Positions 8,281 through 15,263 of a stretch of 24,712 nt of DNA are shown in pieces; the stretch's first letter is position 1, and each line of letters begins with the position of its first letter. Position numbers and translations under genes: made by a program. The notes beneath the pieces are model-generated. The model was not told the DNA's origin. It ran no database searches and worked only from the letters and a program-made list of their open reading frames with translations. The stretch is from positions 189,171 through 213,882 of the forward strand of contig DLJQ01000008.1 of NCBI GenBank assembly GCA_002484335.1. The letters are read 5' to 3'. The DNA comes from Flavobacteriales bacterium UBA7612. GTDB taxonomy: Bacteria > Bacteroidota > Bacteroidia > Flavobacteriales > Weeksellaceae.

Positions 8281-8312
8281 AATAAAAAAGCCTTTCTTTT
8301 AAAGAAAGGCTT
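8281..8312 (-). terminator. terminator of the pfkA-gapA operon
   Basis: AAGCCTTTCTTT pairs with AAAGAAAGGCTT in a tight hairpin. On the minus strand it is followed by TTTTTTATT, giving a rho-independent terminator about 30 bases after the gapA stop. Confidence 0.85.
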
Positions 8313-8340
8313 AAATAAAATAAACTAAATTATTAAAATA

Positions 8341-9345
8341 TTATATTTTTGAAACGTATTCAACAAGATCTACTACTTTATTAGAGTAACCAATTTCGTT
8401 ATCATACCATGTAACTAACTTTACAAAAGTAGGGTTCAACATAATACCAGCTTCAGCATCAAAAATAGAAGTTCTTGTATCTCCTACAAAGTCTTGAGAA
8501 ACTAATGGATCTTCAGTGTATCCTAAAATTCCTTTTAATTCTCCTTCTGCAGCATCGTGAATAACTTTTTTGATTTCGTCATAATTAGTTTCTTTTTCTA
8601 ATTTAACTGTTAAATCAACAACGGATACATCAGCAGTTGGTACACGGAAAGACATTCCTGTTAATTTTCCATTTAATTCAGGTATAACTTTTCCTACAGC
8701 TTTTGCAGCACCAGTAGAAGAAGGAATGATATTTACTAATGCACTTCTTCCTCCTCTCCAATCTTTAGCAGATGGTCCATCTACTGTTTTTTGTGTAGCT
8801 GTAGTTGCGTGAATAGTTGTCATTAAAGCTTCAACAATTCCAAAGTTTTCATGAATAACTTTAGCTAAAGGAGCTAATGCATTTGTAGTACAAGAAGCAT
8901 TAGAAACGATAGTATCAGCAGCAGTTATTTTATCATTATTAACACCCATAACAAACATAGGGGTATCATCTTTAGAAGGTCCAGTTAAAACAACTTTTTT
9001 AGCACCAGCTTCAATATGTTTACCAGCAGTTTCTTTAGTTAAGAATAAACCTGTAGCTTCAACTACGATTTCAGCTCCAACTTCGTCCCATTTTAAGTTA
9101 GCTGGATCTTTTTCAGCAGTAACTCTAATTTTTTGACCGTCTACAATTAAGTGTCCGTTTTCTACTTTAACTTCACCTTCAAATTTACCATGAACAGAGT
9201 CATATTTTAACATGTAAGCTAAATAATCAACATCTACAAGGTCGTTAATTCCGACAATTTCGATATCTTTTCTTTTGATAGCAACTCCAAATACTAAGCT
9301 ACCAATTCTTCCGAATCCATTGATTCCAATTTTAATTTTTGACAT
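8341..9345 (-). CDS. gapA: glyceraldehyde-3-phosphate dehydrogenase, NAD-dependent
   Basis: Cytoplasmic glycolytic enzyme converting glyceraldehyde 3-phosphate, NAD+ and phosphate to 1,3-bisphosphoglycerate. The Rossmann motif INGFGRIG is at 8-15, and an acidic residue after the second strand (D35 in GINDL) indicates NAD rather than NADP. The catalytic Cys152 sits in SNASCTTN (148-155), and His179 in TTIHA. The substrate-loop DWRGGR and C-terminal WYDNEIGYS are standard. Length 334 is typical. It is the second gene after pfkA, with 33 bases between them and a terminator behind. Confidence 0.98.
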   Translation of the reverse strand: MSKIKIGINGFGRIGSLVFGVAIKRKDIEIVGINDLVDVDYLAYMLKYDSVHGKFEGEVKVENGHLIVDGQKIRVTAEKDPANLKWDEVGAEIVVEATGLFLTKETAGKHIEAGAKKVVLTGPSKDDTPMFVMGVNNDKITAADTIVSNASCTTNALAPLAKVIHENFGIVEALMTTIHATTATQKTVDGPSAKDWRGGRSALVNIIPSSTGAAKAVGKVIPELNGKLTGMSFRVPTADVSVVDLTVKLEKETNYDEIKKVIHDAAEGELKGILGYTEDPLVSQDFVGDTRTSIFDAEAGIMLNPTFVKLVTWYDNEIGYSNKVVDLVEYVSKI

Positions 9346-9378
9346 AATATATAATTTTTCCCTTTATATTTATTTTTT

Positions 9379-10362
9379 TTAGATTGCTAATATATTAGCA
9401 ACTTTTATAAGTTCTGTATCTATTTCGTTGTGCTTTTTAATAGCTTCTTCGATTGGAGTAAAAACAATTTTACTAGAACGAATTCCAGCCATCAAATTTG
9501 TTTTACCTTCTAATAAACCTTCAACAGCAGCTATACCAAATCGGCTAGCAAGAACACGGTCATGACATGTAGGAGAACCACCACGTTGTATGTGTCCTAA
9601 TACAGTTACACGAATATCGTATTCTTGATGTATTTCTTTTACTTGTTTTGCAATTTCATAAACACCACCAAGACTTTCTCCTTCAGCGATGATAACGATA
9701 CTAGATTTTTTACCAGATTCTGCAGATCTTTCAAGTGATTTGCATAAATTTTCTACACTATCGCGTTGTTCAGGAATCAAAATATCTTGTGCACCAGAAG
9801 CTATACCACTATTAAGAGCAATAAAACCTGCATCTCTTCCCATAACCTCTACGAAGAAAACACGATCATGAGATGTAGCAGTGTCACGTAGCTTATCTAC
9901 AGCTTCTACAACTGTGTTAAGAGCTGTATCATATCCTATAGTAAAATCAGTACCAAAAATATCATTATCAATAGTACCAGGAACTCCTATAAAAGGAACT
10001 CCATATTCTTTATGAAAAATATTTGCACCAGTAAAAGAACCATCTCCACCAATAACAACAAGAGCGTCAATGTTATTTTCTGTTAAGTGTTTGTAAGCCT
10101 TAGCTCTTCCTTCAGGAGTTCTAAATTCTTGTGAACGAGCAGTCTTTAAAATTGTCCCTCCTTGATTAATTATATTTTTTACGGAACGAGGACCAAGTTC
10201 AATCATATCATTGTTGATTAAACCTTCATATCCTTGACGAATTCCTATAGATTTTATATCATAAAATTTACATGCTCTAACTACTGCACGTAATGCAGCA
10301 TTCATTCCAGGTGCGTCTCCCCCAGAGGTTAAAACACCAATTCTTTTTATATTTTTTTGCAC
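9379..10362 (-). CDS. pfkA: ATP-dependent 6-phosphofructokinase
   Basis: Phosphorylates fructose 6-phosphate to fructose 1,6-bisphosphate, the committed step of glycolysis. Motifs: ATP-site LTSGGDAPGMN (11-21); GGDGS (105-109), where Gly108 points to ATP rather than pyrophosphate as donor; catalytic PGTIDND (128-134) with D132; MGRDAGFIAL (174-183); and GHIQRGGSPTCHDR in the C-terminal half. Length 327 is normal for a bacterial allosteric enzyme. The start is a GTG at 10362, because no ATG fits ahead of the conserved RIGVLTSGGD. A TATATTTG promoter lies 20 bases upstream. First gene of the pfkA-gapA operon. Confidence 0.97.
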   Translation of the reverse strand: MQKNIKRIGVLTSGGDAPGMNAALRAVVRACKFYDIKSIGIRQGYEGLINNDMIELGPRSVKNIINQGGTILKTARSQEFRTPEGRAKAYKHLTENNIDALVVIGGDGSFTGANIFHKEYGVPFIGVPGTIDNDIFGTDFTIGYDTALNTVVEAVDKLRDTATSHDRVFFVEVMGRDAGFIALNSGIASGAQDILIPEQRDSVENLCKSLERSAESGKKSSIVIIAEGESLGGVYEIAKQVKEIHQEYDIRVTVLGHIQRGGSPTCHDRVLASRFGIAAVEGLLEGKTNLMAGIRSSKIVFTPIEEAIKKHNEIDTELIKVANILAI

Positions 10363-10382
10363 TTTTTCCCTTTTATTAAAAT

Positions 10383-10390
10383 CAAATATA
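10383..10390 (-). promoter_or_regulatory. promoter -7 element of pfkA-gapA
   Basis: TATATTTG on the minus strand, a perfect TAnnTTTG match, 20 bases before the GTG start at 10362. It is the only consensus element in the 65-base gap to the DUF4294 gene. Confidence 0.6.
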
Positions 10391-10427
10391 ATGAAAAATT
10401 ATAATTTATAAAACTCAATTAAAATTC

Positions 10428-11084
10428 TTAATCATCTTCGTCAATGGGTTTGAGGATTCCATTAGCAAAATCTCTTTGTAAAATAACAATTATATATAGG
10501 TCTTCACGTGTTTTTTTTGGATCAAAAGTTTGTTTAAGGTTTATGTCAAATGCTCCACTTGCAGCTTGATATAAAAATGCATTAAACCCTCCACGTAACT
10601 CTTTTATGATTTCAAAAGTTGTTTTGTTTGTTTCTTTATAAATTAATTTGGTAATAATTTGGCCTCTAGAATTAGACATGTTTTTTAATTCTTTTTCAAA
10701 TTTATCTGCTAATTCCTTTTGTCTACTTTTAATAAATTTTCTTTGCTCTCTTTTTTTATCCATTGATTGGATAGTATCTGATACATGATTGTATTCACGA
10801 ACGGCAGTTCTTACATAAGGCCAAACATCACGAACACGTTTTCTTAGCCATAAATAATATTTTTTTTCTAAATCTGTTTTTAATTTTACTGTATAAAAAT
10901 TAGATTCATTTAAATGTATAGTATCTTCAGGGTTAAATGTAAAATCATCTAAACTTGTAGAATCATTTTTTATTTGTTGAGTAGAGTTTTTTCCTCCAAG
11001 ATCTAATCCAAATATTTGAGCATTTGAATTTGGAGAAAAATAAAAAATAAATAATATGATGATACAAAAATTGTAATATTTCAT
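10428..11084 (-). CDS. DUF4294 domain-containing secreted protein
   Basis: A 218-residue protein with a cleavable signal peptide (hydrophobic 4-17, likely cut after SNA at about 22), so exported to the periplasm or envelope. After an acidic low-complexity part (30-70), the DUF4294 domain spans about 75-205. It contains YYLWLRKRVRDVWPYVRTAV, a charged helical stretch with MDKKREQRKFIKSRQKEL, then SRGQIITKLIYKETNKTTFE and FNAFLYQAASGAFDINLKQT. The biochemical role of the family is unknown. The divergent M42 peptidase next door is, to my knowledge, its common neighbour in Flavobacteriia. Same direction as pfkA but separated by 65 bases holding the pfkA promoter. Confidence 0.85.
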   Translation of the reverse strand: MKYYNFCIIILFIFYFSPNSNAQIFGLDLGGKNSTQQIKNDSTSLDDFTFNPEDTIHLNESNFYTVKLKTDLEKKYYLWLRKRVRDVWPYVRTAVREYNHVSDTIQSMDKKREQRKFIKSRQKELADKFEKELKNMSNSRGQIITKLIYKETNKTTFEIIKELRGGFNAFLYQAASGAFDINLKQTFDPKKTREDLYIIVILQRDFANGILKPIDEDD

Positions 11085-11120
11085 GTGTTCAAATTTGTTG
11101 AGAACTGTCCCTAAAATTAG

Positions 11121-11128
11121 TACATTTG
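11121..11128 (+). promoter_or_regulatory. promoter -7 element of the M42 peptidase gene
   Basis: TACATTTG matches TAnnTTTG; it ends 18 bases before the ATG at 11147. Confidence 0.55.
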
Positions 11129-11146
11129 TTATAAAATATAAGAAAA

Positions 11147-12238
11147 ATGACTAAAAATAATTTATTTGATAATCAATCTTTAGATTTTTTAAAGGAATAT
11201 TTAAATACAGCTTCACCAACAGGATTTGAAAGTGCTGGACAAAAAGTATGGATAGATTATATTAAGCCTTATGTAGATGAAGTAAAAACAGATAATTATG
11301 GTTCTGCATATGGAGTAATTAATCCAGAAGCTAAATATAAAGTTGTTATTGAGGCACATGCAGATGAAATTTCATGGTTTGTAAATTATATTTCAGATGA
11401 TGGTTTAATTTATGTTATTAGAAATGGAGGTTCTGATCATATGATAGCTCCATCTAAAATAGTTAGTATTCATACTAAAAAAGGAATTGTAAAAGGTGTT
11501 TTTGGATGGCCTGCAATTCATTTACGTCAAGGAGCAAAAGAGGAAGCTCCAACGCCAGATAAAATTTGGATAGATACAGGATGTACAACAAAAGAAGAGG
11601 TTTTAGAATTGGGAATTCATGTAGGTTGTGTTATAACATATCCAGATGAATTTTTTACACTAAATGATCGTTATTTCGTTTGTCGAGCAATAGACAATAG
11701 AATGGGAGGTTTTATGATTGCTGAAGTTGCTCGTAAAATTGCTGAGAATAAAGATAAATTGGATTTTGGATTATATATTGTTAATGCTGTACAAGAAGAG
11801 GTAGGTTTACGTGGAGCAGAAATGATTACGCAAACAATAAAACCAAATGTAGCTATTGTTACAGATGTTACACATGATACCACAACTCCTATGATTACAA
11901 AGTCAAAAGAAGGAGAACAAAAATGTGGAGATGGCCCTGTTATTTATTATGCTCCAGCTGTACAGAATAATTTAAGAGAATTAATTATTGATTCGGCAGA
12001 AAAAAATAATATACCTTTTCAAAGAGCGGCTAGTTCTCGTGTAACAGGAACGGATACAGATGCTTTTGCTTACAGTAATGGAGGTGTGCCTTCAGCACTT
12101 ATTTCTTTACCACTTAGATATATGCATACAACTGTAGAGATGGTTCATCAGGCAGATGTAAAAAATGTAATTGAATTGATTTACGAATCAGTTAAAACAA
12201 TAAAAAATAATCACGATTTCAAATATCATTCAATCTAA
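11147..12238 (+). CDS. M42-family metallopeptidase (glutamyl aminopeptidase-like)
   Basis: Cytosolic di-metal aminopeptidase of family M42, which forms large tetrahedral complexes that trim peptides; the same family has often been mislabelled as endoglucanase M. Metal ligands can be placed at H71 (IEAHADEISW), D183 (RAIDNRMGG), E218 with catalytic E217 (VQEEVGLRGA), D240 (VTDVTHD) and H327 (LRYMHTTVEMV). The TGTDTDAF stretch (300-307) is also characteristic. Length 363 is normal and no signal peptide is present. Monocistronic, divergent from the DUF4294 gene. Confidence 0.93.
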   Translation: MTKNNLFDNQSLDFLKEYLNTASPTGFESAGQKVWIDYIKPYVDEVKTDNYGSAYGVINPEAKYKVVIEAHADEISWFVNYISDDGLIYVIRNGGSDHMIAPSKIVSIHTKKGIVKGVFGWPAIHLRQGAKEEAPTPDKIWIDTGCTTKEEVLELGIHVGCVITYPDEFFTLNDRYFVCRAIDNRMGGFMIAEVARKIAENKDKLDFGLYIVNAVQEEVGLRGAEMITQTIKPNVAIVTDVTHDTTTPMITKSKEGEQKCGDGPVIYYAPAVQNNLRELIIDSAEKNNIPFQRAASSRVTGTDTDAFAYSNGGVPSALISLPLRYMHTTVEMVHQADVKNVIELIYESVKTIKNNHDFKYHSI

Positions 12239-12259
12239 TTAATAGTATGATATAAGAAA

Positions 12260-12300
12260 AAAAGCAATTTATAACCAAGTTATAAATTGCTTTTATTTTT
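12260..12300. terminator. bidirectional terminator between convergent genes
   Basis: A 16-base perfect stem AAAAGCAATTTATAAC with GTTATAAATTGCTTTT, 3-base loop. It ends the M42 gene and, on the other strand, the unknown gene whose stop codon is at 12299. Confidence 0.85.
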
Positions 12301-12892
12301 ATGCTAAAATAAGTTCTTTAATCACGGAATTATCTTTATGAATAGATATTCTTTTATAACCTTTATAGTAATTATCCTTATCAATTACTATTATAGAACT
12401 TTTTAAAGTAATTCTTTTTAAAACATTCTGATTAGGAAATTGTTGAAACTTATTTTTGAATGTAATAAATACGTCATTTTCATTTAATTCTTGAATTTTA
12501 TCTTCAGAGATAATTTCAATAAAATCATCTGCTAAAAAAAGTTGATCGAATATGTAGTCAAAGGTTTTTAATCTTTTTCCTTTTAATTCTTCACTTGTCA
12601 TTAAAAAGTTTTTTAATCTTCTAACAATTGGATAAAAATTACCAACTAATGGAGGTTTGGGAATATTTTTTTCAAATAAGCAATCATCTATTAAATGAAG
12701 AGAATTTTTAATATCTAATTCATTTAACTGAAAGTTGTAAAGATGTCTGTATTCTAAATTTCTATTTTTAAACTCTTTTAAAAGAATCTCTTTTAAATCT
12801 TTGTTCGTAATAGGTAATTGGTAATTAATGAAATGAACTAGTTTTTCATTTGTAATTGATGTTAAATTTAATTCTGAAATGTTTTGTGACAT
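12299..12892 (-). CDS. protein of unknown function (197 aa)
   Basis: I do not recognise this protein. It has no signal peptide or membrane segment. The N-terminal 60 residues look helical and charged (KDLKEILLKEFKNRNLEYRH), the centre has a helical stretch VGNFYPIVRRLKNFLM, and the C-terminal 60 residues look beta-rich (RITLKSSIIVIDKDNYYKGY). Codon use is like its neighbours and the reading frame is clean, so it is very probably real. The ATG at 12892 (MSQNISELNL) lies 33 bases downstream of the structured RNA at 12925-13032. I find no TAnnTTTG in between, so transcription may come through that RNA. Confidence 0.75.
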   Translation of the reverse strand: MSQNISELNLTSITNEKLVHFINYQLPITNKDLKEILLKEFKNRNLEYRHLYNFQLNELDIKNSLHLIDDCLFEKNIPKPPLVGNFYPIVRRLKNFLMTSEELKGKRLKTFDYIFDQLFLADDFIEIISEDKIQELNENDVFITFKNKFQQFPNQNVLKRITLKSSIIVIDKDNYYKGYKRISIHKDNSVIKELILA

Positions 12893-12924
12893 ACAATAAA
12901 TATTTATTTTTATTAAACAATTAT

Positions 12925-13032
12925 TGTATTTCGATGAATAAAGGAGAAACGTTTTATTTGGATTGATTCCCGTATTATTTTACCACCGTGGAGACTACTC
13001 TCGGTTGGTACCGCTTTTCGGTTCGAAATACA
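12925..13032 (-). ncRNA. structured small RNA, possibly flavobacterial 6S RNA
   Basis: A GC-richer island in AT-rich DNA, closed by a 10-base-pair stem (TGTATTTCGA at 12925-12934 with TCGAAATACA at 13023-13032). Read on the minus strand it contains a hairpin ACCG-loop-CGGT directly after the closing stem. A larger hairpin follows, built from ACCA/TGGT, CCG/CGG and GAG/CTC around a TAGT loop, and then a long, mostly unpaired return strand. A TATATTTG promoter element ends 4-5 bases before the predicted 5' end, so the RNA would begin exactly at the closing stem. Size (about 108 nt), end-to-end closing stem and large internal open region fit a 6S-type RNA (the 6S-Flavo class), but I could not compare it to a model. 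A cis-regulatory leader of the gene at 12299-12892 is the alternative. Confidence 0.6.
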
Positions 13033-13035
13033 TAG

Positions 13036-13043
13036 CAAATATA
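13036..13043 (-). promoter_or_regulatory. promoter -7 element of the structured RNA
   Basis: TATATTTG on the minus strand, a perfect TAnnTTTG match, ending 4 bases before the RNA's closing stem. It fixes the strand on which the RNA is read. Confidence 0.6.
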
Positions 13044-13117
13044 CAATAAAAAGAATATTTACAGAAAATTTTACAAATTATTATCATTTTTTTTAGAAAA
13101 AGTAGATTTATTTTTTA

Positions 13118-13125
13118 TAAATTTG
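13118..13125 (+). promoter_or_regulatory. promoter -7 element of the MetX-like gene
   Basis: TAAATTTG, a perfect TAnnTTTG match. Transcription from about 13131 would give a leader of roughly 200 nt before the ATG at 13333, long enough to hold the attenuator at 13200-13288. Confidence 0.55.
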
Positions 13126-13199
13126 GGGTATAAGCAATTAAAAAATGAAAAAAATGTATTTTAATATTTCAATTCGTCAACAGGTTTGTAAGTTCAGGC

Positions 13200-13288
13200 T
13201 AGGGAATGTTATACATTAATATAATAAATTATTTTTATTTTTTAATTGGTAAAGTTCCCTATCGAAGAAATCGATAGGGATTTTTTTT
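13200..13288 (+). promoter_or_regulatory. transcription attenuator in the leader of the MetX-like gene
   Basis: An intrinsic terminator (TCCCTATCGA, loop AGAAA, TCGATAGGGA at 13256-13280, then eight T) stands 45 bases before the start codon and inside the predicted transcript. An upstream segment TAGGGAA (13200-13206) can pair with TTCCCTA (13255-13261), which removes the left arm of the terminator. These mutually exclusive hairpins are the hallmark of attenuation. A 24-codon ORF (13145-13219, MKKMYFNISIRQQVCKFRLG then NVIH) overlaps the upstream arm and could be a leader peptide. The ligand or signal is unknown; methionine or S-adenosylmethionine would be the guess from the gene family. Confidence 0.65.
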
Positions 13289-13332
13289 ATAAACAATTTT
13301 AAATATTACCATCAACCAAAAATTACATAATT

Positions 13333-14127
13333 ATGCAAAATTTACAACAGTTACAAGTGCCTGTATGGCCATTAGAGGATAACACAATTTTAAGTAAAGT
13401 ATCAGTTACTTACCAAGTATTTGGTTTACCATTAGGAACAGCTCCAGTTGTATTAATTAATCATTCATTACAAGGAGATTCTGATAGCGCTTATCATTGG
13501 GATGGAGTTATGGGAAAAAATAAAGCAATTGATCTTAATGAATATACTGTTATTACTATAGATATACCTGGTAATGAAGTTTCAAAGTCAATAAACTATG
13601 ATTATTTGCCTTTTGATCGTATTACTGCAAGAGATGTAGCTGTTTTATTTTGGTTGACTTTATTTGAATTAGAAATTAATGAAGTTTTTGCTATAATAGG
13701 AGCTGATTTAGGAGGTGGAATAGCATGGGAAATGGCTTGTTTATTTCCAAATAAAGTATTAAATATAATTCCTATAGCATCAAGCCCTAAAACTCAAGAT
13801 TGGGTGATTGAAGAACCTAAAGCTAAGAATGATTATTTAAAATCAATATTTTATTCAATTGATATTTCTAGACATAGAACAGATATTTTAGAGATAACAC
13901 AATATATAAAATCTAAAATACACGTTATTTATGTAAAAGAAGAACACATATTTAATAGAGCAAAGCTTAGAAAGTTTTACACTCAACTAAATAACTATAA
14001 AAATACAGTGAAATTTTATGAGATTGAGCAGATTAAGAATAATGAATTAGTTAAAGAACATATTGATGAAGTTGAAAAAATTGTAGATCAAATTTTGGAG
14101 GCTGAATATATAAATAATGTAGCATAA
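13333..14127 (+). CDS. MetX-like alpha/beta-hydrolase, catalytic residues replaced
   Basis: Homologue of homoserine O-acetyltransferase (MetX), the enzyme that acetylates homoserine for methionine synthesis. Family signatures are present: VVLINHSLQGDSDS (39-52), GKNKAIDLNEYTVITIDIPG (61-80), ITARDVAVLF (97-106) and GGGIAWEMA (127-135). However, the nucleophile elbow, normally G-G-S-x-G-G, reads GADLGGG with Asp125 in place of Ser. The C-terminal His motif (G-H-D-x-F) is replaced by KNNELV at about 236-241. About 80 residues of the helical lid are missing after 160; the protein has 264 residues against roughly 320 or more. It is unlikely to be a normal MetX. It could be a regulatory or pseudo-enzyme, or a hydrolase with an Asp nucleophile. 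The open frame is intact and under an attenuator, arguing against simple decay. Confidence 0.8.
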   Translation: MQNLQQLQVPVWPLEDNTILSKVSVTYQVFGLPLGTAPVVLINHSLQGDSDSAYHWDGVMGKNKAIDLNEYTVITIDIPGNEVSKSINYDYLPFDRITARDVAVLFWLTLFELEINEVFAIIGADLGGGIAWEMACLFPNKVLNIIPIASSPKTQDWVIEEPKAKNDYLKSIFYSIDISRHRTDILEITQYIKSKIHVIYVKEEHIFNRAKLRKFYTQLNNYKNTVKFYEIEQIKNNELVKEHIDEVEKIVDQILEAEYINNVA

Positions 14128-14163
14128 AAAAATAAGCTTCCTAACTAGGAAGCTTATTTTTTT
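14128..14163. terminator. bidirectional terminator
   Basis: A 15-base stem AAAAATAAGCTTCCT with AGGAAGCTTATTTTT around loop AACT, followed by more T. It directly follows the MetX-like stop codon and serves the convergent gene at 14164 as well. Confidence 0.85.
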
Positions 14164-14616
14164 CTATAGAACATCTTTTAATTTTACAACTGCATTTAAT
14201 TGATCATTTTCTGATAAATTAAAAATTTTACCAAGTTTTTGAGATGCCTGTACAAATGCAATAAATGTACATAATTCGGATATTTCTTTATCCGTAAAAT
14301 ATTCTTTTAAAATGTCGAAATGTTTATCAGATATAGAAAAATGGTCTTTACAAAATAATTCTGCAAAAGCACAAGCTATAGATACTTTTATATTATTAGG
14401 ATTATAATTCGGTCTACCTCCTTTAACCATACAATATTCACATTTATTTTCAAAAGCTAATGTTCTGCGAATTTGTTCTAATAAATTTTGATTTAATGAA
14501 GTTTTGTGCCATAAAGATTCATCTAAATTATTCCAACTTTCTAGAATAAACTTATTATGTCCAATTTGTTTTTCAAATGGAGTAAATCCATTTTCTGAAG
14601 GTTTTAGTCTTTTCAT
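14164..14616 (-). CDS. carboxymuconolactone decarboxylase (AhpD-like) family protein
   Basis: A 150-residue all-helical protein of the AhpD/CMD fold. The redox motif Cys-x-x-Cys is at 59-62 in FENKCEYCMVKGG, with the preceding Glu56. The His that normally follows three residues after the second Cys, and relays protons in AhpD, is Gly66 here. Downstream helices (SIACAFAELFCK, TFIAFVQASQKLG) match the family pattern. Such proteins act as thiol-dependent peroxidase partners or decarboxylases; the substrate cannot be told. The Lrp-type regulator is encoded divergently about 100 bases away and is a plausible controller. Confidence 0.82.
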   Translation of the reverse strand: MKRLKPSENGFTPFEKQIGHNKFILESWNNLDESLWHKTSLNQNLLEQIRRTLAFENKCEYCMVKGGRPNYNPNNIKVSIACAFAELFCKDHFSISDKHFDILKEYFTDKEISELCTFIAFVQASQKLGKIFNLSENDQLNAVVKLKDVL

Positions 14617-14723
14617 ATTATATATTTTTTCAAATTTCTAAGAAAAAAAAATATATCTAAAGTTGATTTAATATAAAACAAGTGTATTTTTAATGATTAT
14701 AACTGTATTTAAAACAAGAAACA

Positions 14724-15164
14724 ATGAAAATAATTTTGGATCACTACGATTATAAAATTCTTAAAATTTTAAATGATAATTCGAGATTAAGTTATGCAGA
14801 AATTGGTAGGTTAATTGGTTTGTCGCAATCAGCTACAAAAGAACGAATAACGAAGTTAGTTGATGATGAAGTAATCAAAAAATTTAGTGTAGATATAGAT
14901 TTTCAAAAAATAGGTTATAGCTTAAAAGTGATTATTTTTTTAAAATTTAAGAATGATGAATTTAAATTATTTATAAATGACTTGTATAAGTTTCCTGAGA
15001 TTATTAGTTGTAAAAGAACTACTGGAGAATATTGTTTATTAGCAGAATGTATATTAAATGATAGTTCACAACTTGAAGGTTTAATAGATCGACTAATAAT
15101 TTATGGAATACCAACAACATCTATTCAGCTTTCTGAAGTAAAAGTCGATAACTTCTTCAAATAA
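14724..15164 (+). CDS. Lrp/AsnC family transcriptional regulator
   Basis: A 146-residue feast/famine regulator. The N-terminal AsnC-type helix-turn-helix (5-52) reads LDHYDYKILKILNDNSRLSY then AEIGRLIGLSQSATKERITK. The C-terminal RAM ligand-binding domain is at about 65-142, with SLKVIIFLKF, the turn CKRTTGEYCLLAEC (97-110) and a final strand. The protein is expected to bind amino acids or related small ligands as an octamer or dimer. It is divergent from the CMD-family gene. The intergenic region has two TGTATTT half-motifs (about 14683 and 14705), which I note but do not call an operator. Confidence 0.92.
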   Translation: MKIILDHYDYKILKILNDNSRLSYAEIGRLIGLSQSATKERITKLVDDEVIKKFSVDIDFQKIGYSLKVIIFLKFKNDEFKLFINDLYKFPEIISCKRTTGEYCLLAECILNDSSQLEGLIDRLIIYGIPTTSIQLSEVKVDNFFK

Positions 15165-15231
15165 ATTTTAGATATTTTTATCTAAAAGAAAACAAATATA
15201 AATAAGATTTCATTATAATCTTTATAAATTG

Positions 15232-15239
15232 TACTTTTG
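15232..15239 (+). promoter_or_regulatory. promoter -7 element of obg
   Basis: TACTTTTG, a perfect TAnnTTTG match. It ends 25 bases before the ATG at 15264 and overlaps an in-frame upstream TTG, ruling that TTG out as the start. Confidence 0.6.
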
Positions 15240-15263
15240 CAAACTATTATAAAAATAAAAAAT

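Noticed and set aside
13145..13219. 24-codon ORF as a real gene
   Set aside because: Kept only as a possible leader peptide within the attenuator; too short and without clustered regulatory codons to be called on its own.
13131..13256. SAM riboswitch upstream of the MetX-like gene
   Set aside because: Neither the SAM-I core nor the SAM-II loop sequences can be found by eye; only the terminator and competing arm are supported.
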